Positions 35,157-44,897 of a DNA stretch of 64,000 nucleotides are shown piece by piece; positions within the stretch are counted from its first letter, which is position 1; each line of letters begins with the position of its first letter. The translations under genes were made by a program, and so were the position numbers. Under the pieces are notes generated by a model. The model was not told the origin of the DNA. It made no database searches and saw only the letters and a list, made by a program, of their open reading frames with translations. Source of the DNA: Solimonas variicoloris DSM 15731 (lineage in GTDB: Bacteria > Pseudomonadota > Gammaproteobacteria > Nevskiales > Nevskiaceae); assembly GCF_000382285.1 (NCBI RefSeq), contig NZ_KB907940.1:1-64000 (forward strand), read 5' to 3'.

Positions 35157-36238
35157 GCCGCCAGCCCCGCCGCGCCCGGCGCGGCCGCTGGCAACGGAAT
35201 GCCGATCGCCACGATATGACGCTCGCGCCCGATATCCCGTCGCTCGAAGCGGGCGTGCCCGCCGTACAGCAATTGCAGCCGCGACTCGACGCTGCGCAAG
35301 CCGACGCCGAAGCCCGGCGCCGGCGGCTCGCCGGGCGCCAGACTGTTCTCGACATGCAGCTGCAGCAGGCCGTCGCGTCGCGCCGCCGATAAGGACAGTA
35401 CCCCCGGCTCGCGGCGGCGCGCGAGCGCGTGGACGATCGCGTTCTCGACCAGAGGCTGCAGGATCAGCGCCGGCACCGGCACGTCGAGGCATTCCTCGGG
35501 CACCGCCCAGTCGATGCGCAGGCGCTCGCCGAGGCGGATCTTCTCGATCGTCAGATAGTGGCGCAGCAACTCAAGCTCGCGGCGCAGTGGCCGCTCCTGC
35601 GCCTGTTCGTGTGACAGCGCATCGCGCAGCATCGCCGACAGCGAGACCAGCATGCGATCAGCGAGCTCGACATCCTCGTGCACCATCTCGGCGACCGAGT
35701 TCAGCGCGTTGAACAGGAAGTGGGGATGCAATTGCGCACGCAAGGCTTCGAGGCGCGCCGCGATTAGGCCGCGCTCGAGATCTACGACGCGCTGCTCGCG
35801 CTCGCGCGCCTGCTCGTAGAAGACCAGCGCGTGCGCCGCGCCGATGACGGTCCAGGCCATCATGAAGTTCTTGCTAAGACTGGCCGCGAGCACGCTGCTG
35901 AAATCGGGCAGCTGCGCGTACCAGCCGAAGATCGGATTCGTGAAGTAAACGTGCGCGGCGCGCAGCATGACCACCAGCAGCGCCGCCAGCGTCAGCACCG
36001 CGGCCGACGCGAACAGGCGACCACGTTCGAGCGGAAAGCGGCGCACGGCCAGGTACAGCCCCAGGCTCAGCGGCACCCAGGTCATCCAGCCGCCGAAGCT
36101 GTAGCGCAGCGCCTCGCGCCACGACACCGGCGCGCCCTGCTCCTCGCCCATGCCGACGACCTGACTCGCGAACATCAGCGCGTATGCCGTCCACCACAGG
36201 AGGACGATTCCCAGCACGAACAGCAGGCGTTTGGACAT
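35153..36238 (-). CDS. LytS-type sensor histidine kinase
   Basis: A 361-residue membrane kinase with four hydrophobic segments in the first 145 residues. A coiled coil (about 146-172) leads to the His_kinase box LRAQLHPHFLFNALNS (phospho-His near 177), the N-box ILQPLVENAIVHAL and the glycine box GFGVGLRSVESRL. It is a LytS/YehU-type kinase, different from AlgZ encoded 8 kb downstream. It pairs with the adjacent LytTR regulator; the signal is unknown. Confidence 0.92.
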   Translation of the reverse strand: MSKRLLFVLGIVLLWWTAYALMFASQVVGMGEEQGAPVSWREALRYSFGGWMTWVPLSLGLYLAVRRFPLERGRLFASAAVLTLAALLVVMLRAAHVYFTNPIFGWYAQLPDFSSVLAASLSKNFMMAWTVIGAAHALVFYEQAREREQRVVDLERGLIAARLEALRAQLHPHFLFNALNSVAEMVHEDVELADRMLVSLSAMLRDALSHEQAQERPLRRELELLRHYLTIEKIRLGERLRIDWAVPEECLDVPVPALILQPLVENAIVHALARRREPGVLSLSAARRDGLLQLHVENSLAPGEPPAPGFGVGLRSVESRLQLLYGGHARFERRDIGRERHIVAIGIPLPAAAPGAAGLAA

Positions 36239-36307
36239 CGGCGTCGGTCTTGGAGCGCAGACCGCACTATCCCGCAGCGGTGGCCGAACGCCAAATCGCG
36301 GCGCCGG

Positions 36308-36709
36308 TCATGCCGCAGGCCGCCCGGCACGGTCGGCGGCGGCGAGGACCAGCAGGCTGGCCAGCAGCAGCACGCTGTATTCCATGCCGCCGACGCCGTG
36401 CTCGCCGACGAACCAGCCGAGGTGCACGTGAATGATGACGATGCCCATCAGGACGATGAACGCCAGCCCGGCGCAAACCCAGGTCACGCAAAGGCCGAGC
36501 GCGAGCAGCAGACCGCCGCCGATTTCATAGGCCGTGATCAGCAGCACCCAGACCAGGCCTTGCGCGAAACCGTGCGCCTCCATGAAGGCCCCGAACTGGG
36601 CGATGCTGCCGTTGACGACGCGCACCACGGCGTGCGCGAGGAACATCAGCGCAACGGTGCCGCGCAGCATCAACAGCGCATGCGACAGCCTCGGCACGGG
36701 GAGTGGCAT
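36308..36709 (-). CDS. DoxX family membrane protein
   Basis: A 133-residue inner-membrane protein with four hydrophobic helices and DoxX-like spacing (ALMFLAHAVVRV near residues 20-31, FMEAHGFAQGLVWVLLITAYEIGGGLLLALGL near 42-73). DoxX proteins are linked to quinone or thiosulfate redox and to membrane redox stress. The role here is not known. It lies 69 bases upstream of the LytS kinase gene on the same strand, so it could belong to the same transcription unit. Confidence 0.8.
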   Translation of the reverse strand: MPLPVPRLSHALLMLRGTVALMFLAHAVVRVVNGSIAQFGAFMEAHGFAQGLVWVLLITAYEIGGGLLLALGLCVTWVCAGLAFIVLMGIVIIHVHLGWFVGEHGVGGMEYSVLLLASLLVLAAADRAGRPAA

Positions 36710-36977
36710 CGTCGGGTCCGGACAGGGTCTGCACCGAGCAAATACGCGGCGACGCCCCGGCCGGCAAGCCGGGCGTGATCAACAGCACGTTTGCGCATGC
36801 CGGCGCCCCGCACCCCAGAACGTTCGCCCATCGCCGCGTGCGGTTCGTCCCGGCCTGGCCGCGCGCCGGCGCGGCCGCGGCAGACTGACTCGCCCGAAGC
36901 GCCCGCGACGAAGCCGCTCTGTCGCCGTCCTCGCTGCGGGCCGATTCGGAACCTGCGAAAGCCCAAGGAGTCGGAAA

Positions 36978-37889
36978 ATGCGGAAAGTGATTGGCACGCT
37001 CTTCTTGCTGACGGCAACGGTCTGCGCGAATGCCGGCACGTGTGAGGAAGGTTTTCAGACGATCGGCGACGCGCGTAATGGCCTGCTCTTCGTCGCACAG
37101 GTCCAACTGCCGGGGCTGCGCGCCGAAAGCGCGCTCGGACAGCTGCAGCAACTCGCGCTCGACGGCGGCTACGAGGTCGGCGGCGAGCTGATCAGGGGCA
37201 ACGCAGGGGAGCTGTCCTTCCTGCAAACCAGCAACCATCCTGCCGTCGTCGTGCGCGCGACCGCCGGCAGCGACGGCCAGATATCGCTGTCCATGAAGCT
37301 GGCCGCCGGGCAAACGGTCAAAGAGGAAGCCGTGCGGACGGAATTCTGCTCGATACTGGGCAAGCTGAATCCCGGACGTGAGGGCGAAGCGATTGCATCC
37401 GCAGCGCGCGCAAAAACCCGCACCGACCAGTTCATCGACGTCAAAGCCGAGACACTTTCGGCCGACGTCGGCCGCGACGTGAAGAACACGCTGGCGCCGG
37501 TGGCGAGCATCGGCCGTTTCAGCAAGTTTCTGATCGGCACCGGGCCATCGGCGACCAGCAAGGACTACGAAGATGCTTTCGCGCCGATGCGCGCGAAGTA
37601 CGTCGGGAAGAAGTATCGCATTGACGGCCAGATTTATACGGTGTCGCAAAATCGCATTACCGGCGAGATGGAGCTCGCTTATCTGGTGACGAAAACGAGG
37701 GGCTTGCTCGGCATTCGCCAGGAGTCGTCCTACAACGATCTCAATTTCGCCGTCACGTGCGTACTCGCAGCAGACCAGGCCAAACTGTTCGCGACGTTGA
37801 ATGACGGAAACTGGATCAAGCTCATGGGCACCGTCACCGCAATACAACCGGGGGGCATGAAGCTCGCCGATTGCCGGCAAGCCACATGA
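36978..37889 (+). CDS. Secreted protein with an OB-fold-like C-terminal domain
   Basis: A 303-residue protein with AAGGAG seven bases before its ATG and a signal peptide (MRKVIGTLFLLTATVCANAG). The C-terminal 95 residues (from about 205: KYVGKKYRIDGQIYTVS...DLNFAVTC...GNWIKLMGTVTAIQPGGMKLADC) follow the pattern of tRNA_anti-like OB domains found in bacterial exported proteins. The N-terminal part matches no family I know. Codon use is less GC-rich than in most of the window, which may mark transferred DNA. The function is unknown; it precedes a lipoprotein hydrolase in the same direction. Confidence 0.75.
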   Translation: MRKVIGTLFLLTATVCANAGTCEEGFQTIGDARNGLLFVAQVQLPGLRAESALGQLQQLALDGGYEVGGELIRGNAGELSFLQTSNHPAVVVRATAGSDGQISLSMKLAAGQTVKEEAVRTEFCSILGKLNPGREGEAIASAARAKTRTDQFIDVKAETLSADVGRDVKNTLAPVASIGRFSKFLIGTGPSATSKDYEDAFAPMRAKYVGKKYRIDGQIYTVSQNRITGEMELAYLVTKTRGLLGIRQESSYNDLNFAVTCVLAADQAKLFATLNDGNWIKLMGTVTAIQPGGMKLADCRQAT

Positions 37890-37963
37890 GCACCCGCGAT
37901 CAGGCGCTCGGCGACCGGGGGAACACTCCCGCGCCGGCCTTTCGTCAGCAACCGCCTGCAACC

Positions 37964-38779
37964 ATGAGAAACAGATCTCCCGTCGCCCATGTCGCTGTCT
38001 TTCTGGTGGCCCTGCTGTCCGGTTGCGCATCGCTGCCGGAAGCGATGACCGAGAAAGTCGGCGATCGCCGTGTCGAGTTCGCGCTGACCCGTTACCCCGC
38101 CATCGCTGTCGTCTTCGAGAACGGGCTTGGCGGCAGAATGGAATGGTGGAAGAAAGTCATCCCTGAGCTCTCGAAAGACACCACGACCTTCGCCTACAAC
38201 CGCCCTGGCTACGGCAAGAGCGATCCGGTTTCGTCGCCGCGTGACGGCGTCCATATCGTCGACGAGCTTCGAGCGCTGCTGCGCAGCGAAGGGCTGAAGC
38301 CTCCGTACGTTCTGGTCGGACACTCGCTCGGCGGTCTCTACATGCAGCTTTATGCTCGCCGTTATCCGGACGAGGTCGCCGCACTCGTTCTCGTCGACTC
38401 GACGCACCCCCGGCAGCTCGAGGGCGACGGCGCCCTGAACCAGCAGTCGTTCCTGGTCCGTGCCTTGCTGGACGTTTCTTTGACGGGGGCCGCCGAACAG
38501 GAGCTCGCCTTGCTGCCGCAAACCGGGCAGCAGGTTCTTGATCTCCCCACCTTCGCCGGCAAGCCGGTATTTGTGCTGAGCGCGGCCAAGCCGATGCAAC
38601 AGACATCGCGGCAAGCCGCCGATGCGAACGCGAAGCGTGAAGACATCCAGCGGCTCTATCCGGGCGCCAGGCAGATATGGGTGGACAGCGGGCACGGCAT
38701 TCCGCTGGAAAGGCCCGACGCGGTGATTTCAGCGATACGCGAAGCGCTGGCGGAAGCAGCTGTCGCGCCGGGCGAATGA
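37964..38779 (+). CDS. Alpha/beta-hydrolase lipoprotein
   Basis: A 271-residue protein with a lipoprotein signal (VALLSGCAS, acylated Cys near 21). The alpha/beta hydrolase fold has the nucleophile Ser in VGHSLGGLY, an early NRPGYGKSD loop and a C-terminal DSGHGIP His. I chose the ATG at 37964 because it places the lipobox correctly; an ATG at 37886 would bury it. Composition is somewhat less GC-rich than neighbouring genes, as for the preceding gene. The substrate is unknown. Confidence 0.83.
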   Translation: MRNRSPVAHVAVFLVALLSGCASLPEAMTEKVGDRRVEFALTRYPAIAVVFENGLGGRMEWWKKVIPELSKDTTTFAYNRPGYGKSDPVSSPRDGVHIVDELRALLRSEGLKPPYVLVGHSLGGLYMQLYARRYPDEVAALVLVDSTHPRQLEGDGALNQQSFLVRALLDVSLTGAAEQELALLPQTGQQVLDLPTFAGKPVFVLSAAKPMQQTSRQAADANAKREDIQRLYPGARQIWVDSGHGIPLERPDAVISAIREALAEAAVAPGE

Positions 38780-38906
38780 GCGCGGCGTCATCAACCGCTG
38801 CGCCAGGCCACCCGTCGGCGCTGGACGTGACGGGGCCGACGCCGCGCTGAACGTCATAGCCGGCGCGACGTGCGGGAAATGCTGATCGCGAGGCATCCGC
38901 CGAGTG

Positions 38907-40094
38907 TCAAAGGCCCGCGGAAAACTCCAGGCCCTGCCTGTAGAAGCGCTGCGCTTCCTCGCCGTTCTGCGTCATCTCGCACAGCCGCGCCAGCTCCAGA
39001 TAGGCACCGGCCGAGGGCGCGACGCGGACGACGGCGTCGAGGTAGCTGCGCGCCTTGCCCCACAGGCGATTGCGCAGACAGACGCGACCTGCGGTGATCA
39101 GCAGCTCCGGCCGCTCACCGTATTGCTTGAGCCACTCCTCGATCGCCGCCAGCTGCGTCAGCGGATCGCTCGCATGCAGCTCGCCGTAGAGCTCCGCCAG
39201 CAGCGGATCCCAGTTCCTGGCGAGCACGTCGGCGACGAAGGCCAGCGCCTCGGCATGCGCGTTGAGGCGCGCCAGACCGCGCACGTACTCGTTGCGGACC
39301 TCCGGCACGAGACGGAAATCCTTGGGCGCCGCCTCCCAGACCGTCTTCAGGCGATCGAGGCGCGCCAGGCGCTGCGCTTCCAGCAGGCATTCGCGCAGGG
39401 TGCGCGTCATCAGCTCGCGGTAGCGTTCCTCGCCGAGCGCCTCGCGGGTGCCGGCATCGAGCAGCAGCTGGCGCAACGACTCCCAGGCCTGCAGGCCGTC
39501 GTAGCTCGACGCCAGCAGCGCGATCACGTAGGGGTGGTGCGCATTGATGCCGCGCAGTTTCAGGGCCGTGTCGCGCGCGGCGGCGAACTCGCCGCGCTCG
39601 ATCTGTAGCTCGGTCTGCGTCAGCAGCGTCACGAATTCCATCTCCGGCGCGATCTCGCCGGCCAGCCGCAGGTAATGGTCGCGACGGTCGCCGGCGCCGA
39701 GCCGCTGCGCGGCGCGGGCCGCGGCCAGGTAGTTGAGATGGCCGGCGTGATGATCGGCGGCACGGCGCACGAGCTCGATCTCGGCGCGCTTCCAGTTGCC
39801 TTCGAGCAGCCGCAGCAGGCCGGTCTCGAACGAAGCCTGCGCCTTTTCCTCGCGGCGGCGCTGCAGCATGCGCCGCACGGTGAGCGGCAGGCTGACGCCG
39901 GCGACCAGCAGGCGCAGCAGCGCATAGGCGCCGAACAGGCCGGCGACGATCGCCGTCAGCAGTCCGAGCAGCGAGGTCTCGACGATCCAGTGGTGGAAGC
40001 TGATCAGCACGTAGCCGGTTTCGGCACGCAGATAGAACGCCGCGGCGGCGCCGCAGGCGAGCACGGCGAGCGCAACGAGCAACAGGCGGATCAT
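38907..40094 (-). CDS. hemY: HemY family TPR membrane protein
   Basis: A 395-residue inner-membrane protein. It has two N-terminal helices (residues about 3-22 and 41-66), with the HemY signature GYVLISFHHWIVETSL between them. A charged linker and a long helical TPR-like array follow. It is encoded last in the hemC-hemD-hemX-hemY operon and is thought to help or organise late heme synthesis; its exact act is unproven. The start overlaps the hemX stop by four bases (ATGA). It is unrelated to the Bacillus protoporphyrinogen oxidase of the same name. Confidence 0.93.
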   Translation of the reverse strand: MIRLLLVALAVLACGAAAAFYLRAETGYVLISFHHWIVETSLLGLLTAIVAGLFGAYALLRLLVAGVSLPLTVRRMLQRRREEKAQASFETGLLRLLEGNWKRAEIELVRRAADHHAGHLNYLAAARAAQRLGAGDRRDHYLRLAGEIAPEMEFVTLLTQTELQIERGEFAAARDTALKLRGINAHHPYVIALLASSYDGLQAWESLRQLLLDAGTREALGEERYRELMTRTLRECLLEAQRLARLDRLKTVWEAAPKDFRLVPEVRNEYVRGLARLNAHAEALAFVADVLARNWDPLLAELYGELHASDPLTQLAAIEEWLKQYGERPELLITAGRVCLRNRLWGKARSYLDAVVRVAPSAGAYLELARLCEMTQNGEEAQRFYRQGLEFSAGL

Positions 40095-41137
40095 GGCGTA
40101 TCGGCCGGCCGCATGAAGGCGCGCAGCAGACTCAGGCTGCGGCTGATGTCGGGCAGCGGCGGCGACAACTCCAGCGGCCGCAGCCGCTCGAGTTCGGCGC
40201 GCGCCGCGGCGACGCCGGGGTCGTCGCGCTGGAAGTAGGTATCGAGCCAGCTGGCGGCCGACTCGCAGAGATCGCGGAAGCTGGTCGTGTCGCCGCGCAG
40301 CAGGGCCACGCGCGCACCTTCGAGCTTGAGCGCCAGGACCTGCGCGACCAGCACCTCCTGCTCGGCCTCGAGCAGGCGCGGCGACGGCCCGGCGTCGCGG
40401 CGCACGCTGAAGACGCCGGACAGCGCCTCGCGGATCGAGGCCGCAGCGCGCTGGTACCAGCGCGCATCGTCCGGCACCAGCACGTGCTCCGGCGTCGCCT
40501 CGAAATGCGAGGGCACGCGCGCGACCAGCGGCAGACGCGGCGCGCGCTCGATCAGGCTCGACAGCGTCAGCGCGGCGCCGGCGTAGTCCGGCAGCGGCAC
40601 CGCCTGCAGCGCCGCCTTCTCCTGTGCCAGCGCCTGGCGCACCGGGAACAGGCGCGGCTCCTTGAGTGCGACCAGACGCGCATCGGCCTCGTCGATCGCG
40701 ACGATCGCCGCCGGCACGTCGCGCGCCAGCTGCAGGCGGTCGTTGGCGAGCAGCAGCAGCTGCTCGACCGCCGCCAGCTGGAAGTGACCGCGCCCGCCGG
40801 CGAGCTGCTCCTTGAGCTGGCCGACGATCTGGTCGTGCGCGTCGATGCGGCTCGCGAACTCGGCGATTTCGGTGGCGTTGCGCTGATTGGCGGCGGCGAG
40901 ATCGGCCTGCCGCGACTCGAGGCGGTCGGCCTGCACCTCGAGGGCGTTGAGGTCGCGCCCGGTGCGGCGCAGCGCCTCGTCCTGCGCAGCGAACAGGCTG
41001 TCGACGCGCGCGTAGAGCCAGGCACCGCCGCCGGCGAGCAGCGCCGCGGCGATGATCAGCAGCAGCCAGCGGCCGTATGCGCGCGCCGCGGGCACGGGTT
41101 CGACGGAGAACGGCTTGGAGATTTCCGGTTCGCTCAT
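40091..41137 (-). CDS. hemX: HemX family membrane protein
   Basis: A 348-residue protein with one N-terminal membrane helix (WLLLIIAAALLAGGGAWLY, residues about 24-42). A long coiled coil (about 48-110) leads to a helical periplasmic domain with QLAAVEQLLLLANDRLQLARD near 119-139, typical of HemX. It is often labelled uroporphyrinogen-III C-methyltransferase but lacks the methyltransferase motifs. The start overlaps the hemD stop (ATGA), and it precedes hemY. Confidence 0.92.
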   Translation of the reverse strand: MSEPEISKPFSVEPVPAARAYGRWLLLIIAAALLAGGGAWLYARVDSLFAAQDEALRRTGRDLNALEVQADRLESRQADLAAANQRNATEIAEFASRIDAHDQIVGQLKEQLAGGRGHFQLAAVEQLLLLANDRLQLARDVPAAIVAIDEADARLVALKEPRLFPVRQALAQEKAALQAVPLPDYAGAALTLSSLIERAPRLPLVARVPSHFEATPEHVLVPDDARWYQRAAASIREALSGVFSVRRDAGPSPRLLEAEQEVLVAQVLALKLEGARVALLRGDTTSFRDLCESAASWLDTYFQRDDPGVAAARAELERLRPLELSPPLPDISRSLSLLRAFMRPADTP

Positions 41138-41904
41138 TGCATGGACTTGTTGTCAGCGCGCCAGGCTTCGAGGCAGCGCACGAAAGCCGCGTCGGCGACC
41201 TGATCCGGCACCAGCGGCTCGCGCACGAAGCCGAGCTGCCGGGCCTGTTCTACCACACGCCGGCTCGGCACAACCAGTTGCAGGCCGAGCAGGCGCGGCC
41301 GTTCGACAGCCGGCGCCAGTTGCAGCAGCAGGGCCAGCGCCTCACCGCCGGTGACGATCAGCGCGTCGACCTGCGCCAGCGCGCGGGCGACGGCCTCGGC
41401 AGCGTGCGGCAGCGGCACACGGCGATAGACGGAGATCCGTTCGACCTCGGCGCCGCGCGCGCGCAGCGCCGGCGCCAGCGCCTCGCGGCCGCCCTCGCCG
41501 CTGATCACGGCGACGCGACGGCCGGCAAGATCCTGCAGCTGCGGCAGGTCGAGCAGACCTTCGCTGCTGAAGGCCTGCGCCGGCGCCAGCGGCGCGTGGC
41601 CGAGTCTTTCGAGCGCTGCGGCGGTCGCGGCGCCGACCGCGGCCGTCGCCGGCCAGACGCCGGCATCGAGCTGCCGCGCGTAGTGCACGGCGTTGACGCT
41701 GGTGAAGATCCAGACGGCGGCATCGCGCATGCCGGCCAGCGCGCGCGCCGCCAGCGCCGGCTGGCGCACCGGCTCGATCGCCTGCAGCGGCAGGCGCTGC
41801 ACTTGCGCGCCGCGTGCCTCGAGCAGACGGCACAGCGCGTCCGCCTGCGCGGCCGGTCGCGTCACCAGCACGCGCAGGCCTTGCAGCGGCGCGCTCGCGT
41901 TCAC
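41134..41904 (-). CDS. hemD: Uroporphyrinogen-III synthase
   Basis: A 256-residue enzyme that closes hydroxymethylbilane with ring-D inversion to uroporphyrinogen III. The fold's two-domain pattern is visible: [14 protein letters not shown] near residues 10-23, [11 protein letters not shown] near 69-79, and the second domain from [13 protein letters not shown] near 135. VYRRVPLP and [12 protein letters not shown] follow later. Sequence conservation in the family is low, so gene order is good support. The GTG start overlaps the hemC stop by four bases (GTGA). Confidence 0.93.
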   Translation of the reverse strand: MNASAPLQGLRVLVTRPAAQADALCRLLEARGAQVQRLPLQAIEPVRQPALAARALAGMRDAAVWIFTSVNAVHYARQLDAGVWPATAAVGAATAAALERLGHAPLAPAQAFSSEGLLDLPQLQDLAGRRVAVISGEGGREALAPALRARGAEVERISVYRRVPLPHAAEAVARALAQVDALIVTGGEALALLLQLAPAVERPRLLGLQLVVPSRRVVEQARQLGFVREPLVPDQVADAAFVRCLEAWRADNKSMQ

Positions 41905-42827
41905 GCCAGCGCGATGCCCAGCGCGCTGAGGATGCCGCGTGCGCCGCGCGCCAGCAGGCGTTCGGCCAGCTCGCCGCCGAGCGCGGCGGCATCGGCGCGC
42001 GGGCCTTCGACGGCGTCGCGGATCAGCTGCGAGCCGTCGGGCGCGCCGACCAGACCGGTCAGACGCAGGCGCTCGCCGTCGACGACGGCGTGGCCGGCGA
42101 CCGGAACCTGACAGGCGCCGCCGAGCCTGGCGTTCATCGCGCGCTCGGCGGCCAGGCGCACCGCTGAAGCCGCGCTGGCGAGCGGCGCGAGCAGCGCCTG
42201 CGTGCGGGCGTCGCCGTCGCGGCATTCGACGCCGATGATGCCCTGGCCGATCGCCGGCACGAAGCGTGTCACTGCGAAGCTCTCGCGAATGCGCGCGCCG
42301 AGCCCGAGCCGGGCGAGGCCGGCGTGCGCAAGCAGGATCGCGTCGTACTGGTTCTCGTCGAGCTTGCGCAGGCGCGTGCCGACGTTGCCACGCAGATCGC
42401 GCACCGTGAGGTCCGGCCGCTCGGCGCGCAGCTGCGCCTGCCGGCGCAGGCTGGAGGTGCCGACGACCGCGCCCGGCGGCAGCGCGTCGAGCGTCGCGAA
42501 GCGGTTCGAGACGAAGGCATCGCGCGGATCCTCGCCGTCGAGATAGGCGCCGAGCACGAGGCCGTCCGGCTGCTGCACCGGCACGTCCTTCATCGAATGC
42601 ACGGCAATGTCGGCACGATCCTCGAGCATGGCCTGCTCGAGTTCCTTGACGAACAGACCCTTGCCGCCGACCGCCGCGAGCGGACTGCCGAGCAGCTGGT
42701 CGCCGCGCGTGGTCATTGGCACGAGGCTGACCTCGAGCCCCGGATGGGCGGCTTCGAGACGGGCCTTGACGTGCTGGGCCTGCCAGAGCGCCAGCGGCGA
42801 TTCGCGGGTCGCGATGCGGAGATTCAT
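41901..42827 (-). CDS. hemC: Hydroxymethylbilane synthase (porphobilinogen deaminase)
   Basis: A 308-residue enzyme that links four porphobilinogens. It begins with [17 protein letters not shown] and has [12 protein letters not shown] near residues 53-64 and [11 protein letters not shown] near 73-83. [11 protein letters not shown] lies near 122-132, and the dipyrromethane-cofactor Cys is in [13 protein letters not shown] near 236-248. It follows algR on the same strand, as in Pseudomonas, and starts the hemC-D-X-Y chain. Confidence 0.97.
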   Translation of the reverse strand: MNLRIATRESPLALWQAQHVKARLEAAHPGLEVSLVPMTTRGDQLLGSPLAAVGGKGLFVKELEQAMLEDRADIAVHSMKDVPVQQPDGLVLGAYLDGEDPRDAFVSNRFATLDALPPGAVVGTSSLRRQAQLRAERPDLTVRDLRGNVGTRLRKLDENQYDAILLAHAGLARLGLGARIRESFAVTRFVPAIGQGIIGVECRDGDARTQALLAPLASAASAVRLAAERAMNARLGGACQVPVAGHAVVDGERLRLTGLVGAPDGSQLIRDAVEGPRADAAALGGELAERLLARGARGILSALGIALA

Positions 42828-42910
42828 CGGGCTCGGGGAACGTGACGATGCGGGGCGCGCATTGTCACACGATTCCGTCGCCGCGGAGCCGCGGTCGCGC
42901 CGATGCCCGC

Positions 42911-43654
42911 TCAGGTCTCGGTGAGGAAGCGGCGCACCTCGGCCAGACGGCGCCGCGACACCGGCAGGGACTGCGATGCGTGCTTCATCTTCAGCCAGTG
43001 GTGCTGCTCGCCGTGGCGGTCCCGTTCGAGGCTGGCGATGAAGTTGGTGTTGACCAGCGCCTTGCGGTGGATGCGCAGGAACTGCGGCTGCAGGTCTTCC
43101 TCGAGGGTCTTCAGCGATTCCTCGATCAGCACCTCGCCGTGCAGATGGGCGACCGTCGTGTATTTCTGGTCGGCGAGGAAGTAGACGACTTCCTGCGTCG
43201 GCACACGGATCAGGCCGTCGCGGGTCGTCGCCAGAATGAACTCGCGCTTCAGCGACTTGGCTTCGGCGCCGGGCTGCGCCTGCGGCTTGTGCGCGCGCGT
43301 CGGCTTGCGCACGCGCTGCAGTGCCTCGCGCAGCTTCTCGATGCGGATCGGCTTGAGCAGGTAGGCCTGGGCGCTGGCGTCGAAGGCCGACAGCGCGTGC
43401 TCCGAGTAGGCGGTCGTGAAGATCACCGCCGGCGGCACGTCCATCTCGGCGAGCTGGCGGCCGACCTGCAGGCCGTCGATGCCGCCCATGCGGATGTCGA
43501 GCAGGACCAGATCCGGCTCCTCGTCGTCGATGACGTCGAGGGCGGCCTCGCCGTTGTCGGCCTCGCCGACCACCTCGTAGCCCGGAAATTCCTGCAGCAG
43601 CCGCTTCAGGCGCTCTCGCGCCAGCGGTTCGTCGTCGACGATTACAACGCGCAT
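42911..43654 (-). CDS. algR: AlgR-type LytTR response regulator
   Basis: A 247-residue regulator. The receiver has the acidic pair VDDEP and the phospho-acceptor Asp53 ([10 protein letters not shown]), then [24 protein letters not shown]. The LytTR DNA-binding domain starts near residue 140, with the conserved [15 protein letters not shown]. In Pseudomonas AlgR controls alginate, twitching and virulence genes; no such genes are in this window. It lies between algZ and hemC, the classic order. Confidence 0.94.
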   Translation of the reverse strand: MRVVIVDDEPLARERLKRLLQEFPGYEVVGEADNGEAALDVIDDEEPDLVLLDIRMGGIDGLQVGRQLAEMDVPPAVIFTTAYSEHALSAFDASAQAYLLKPIRIEKLREALQRVRKPTRAHKPQAQPGAEAKSLKREFILATTRDGLIRVPTQEVVYFLADQKYTTVAHLHGEVLIEESLKTLEEDLQPQFLRIHRKALVNTNFIASLERDRHGEQHHWLKMKHASQSLPVSRRRLAEVRRFLTET

Positions 43655-43695
43655 TGGTCCTTGCCTCTCCCCTGTCCCGCTTCCCTGATTCGAAT

Positions 43696-44781
43696 TCAGA
43701 CCGGCCCCGGCTCCGGCATGCTGATGCGCGGCAGCACCAGCCGCGCCCGGAACACACCGCCTTCGAGGCGCAGGTCGCGGCCCAGTTCGAGCCGCGCACC
43801 CGCACCGTAAATCAGCTTGAGGCGTTGGGCAATATTGTCGGTGGCGACGCGATTGCCGTGCACGGCCGGTTCGTCCTGCGGCGGCATCGGATTGCTGACC
43901 TCGATGACGAGCCGTCCGAAAATCTCGCGCGCCGCGATGCGAATCGTACCGCGTCCGGCCAGTCGCGAGATGCCGTGATGGATGGCGTTCTCGATAACCG
44001 GCTGCAGGATCAGCTTCGGCACCGGCCACTCGAGCACCTCTTCCGGGATGTCCCACTCGACCACCAGCTTGTCGCCGAGGCGCAGCTTCTCGATGCGCAG
44101 ATAGGCGTGGCAGAGGCCGATCTCCTCGAGCAGCTGGGCGATCTGCAGGCCCTTCTGCAGGCTGGCGCGGAACAGGTCGGAAAGATCCTCGACCATCATT
44201 TCCGCCTCGTCCGGACGCACCTGGATCAGCGCCGCGAGACTGTTCAGCGAGTTGAACAGGAAGTGCGGCCGGATGCGCGCGTTGAGCGCCTGGTAGCGCG
44301 CCTCACCCTCGGCGCGGACCTGCATCGTCCACTGGTGGCGGACCCAGAAGTAGCGCAGCAGCATCAGCGCGACGATCGCGGCGATCACCGCGTGGCGCAG
44401 GATGAAGAGCAGCCTCGACTCGCCGATGACGGCGAACTCCCAGTGCATGTAGGCGCTGAGCCGGTAGGCGATGTCCGAGATCAGCGTGACGATGACGACC
44501 AGCAGACCCCAGCAGACGAAGAACACCACGCCGGGGCGCGCGTAGCGCAGCCAGCGCCGCGCCCAGCACAGCGTCGCCGCCGCGCAGAAGCCGATCCATT
44601 GCAGGTACAGCGTGATCAGCAGCCAGCGCTGCAGGGCCAGCTCCCCGGAGGCGCCGTTGGCCAGCGTCAGCACGGCCGCCACCAGCGCCATGATGAAGGC
44701 CAGCGACAGGACCGGTCGCGCCTCACAGAAGTTGGGAATCAGGTCAAGGCGATGGCGGGGCGACGGCGCGATCTGCTGCAC
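43696..44781 (-). CDS. algZ: AlgZ/FimS-type sensor kinase
   Basis: A 361-residue membrane protein with the AlgZ-like N-terminus [24 protein letters not shown] and about four to six hydrophobic helices (to residue 150). The His box [18 protein letters not shown] (phospho-His near 173) and [16 protein letters not shown] follow. The GTG start at 44781 is the only one before the conserved region. It is paired with algR and divergent from argH. Target regulation beyond heme/argH neighbours is unknown. Confidence 0.92.
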   Translation of the reverse strand: MQQIAPSPRHRLDLIPNFCEARPVLSLAFIMALVAAVLTLANGASGELALQRWLLITLYLQWIGFCAAATLCWARRWLRYARPGVVFFVCWGLLVVIVTLISDIAYRLSAYMHWEFAVIGESRLLFILRHAVIAAIVALMLLRYFWVRHQWTMQVRAEGEARYQALNARIRPHFLFNSLNSLAALIQVRPDEAEMMVEDLSDLFRASLQKGLQIAQLLEEIGLCHAYLRIEKLRLGDKLVVEWDIPEEVLEWPVPKLILQPVIENAIHHGISRLAGRGTIRIAAREIFGRLVIEVSNPMPPQDEPAVHGNRVATDNIAQRLKLIYGAGARLELGRDLRLEGGVFRARLVLPRISMPEPGPV

Positions 44782-44859
44782 GGGGTTTGGCGGGTCACCG
44801 GCACCTGCCGGCAGACGCCACTTTGCAGTGCGGCGCGGGCTACCGGCAAGCGCCGCGCC

Positions 44860-44865
44860 TATAAT
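44860..44865 (+). promoter_or_regulatory. TATAAT -10 box of the argH promoter
   Basis: A perfect TATAAT lies 33 bases before the argH ATG, in the 116-base gap to algZ. No good -35 hexamer sits 16-18 bases upstream (GGGCTA is there), so this would be a weak or activator-dependent sigma-70 promoter. Confidence 0.45.
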
Positions 44866-44897
44866 CGGCCCCCTTTTCCATCACCGATCCTGCGTCC

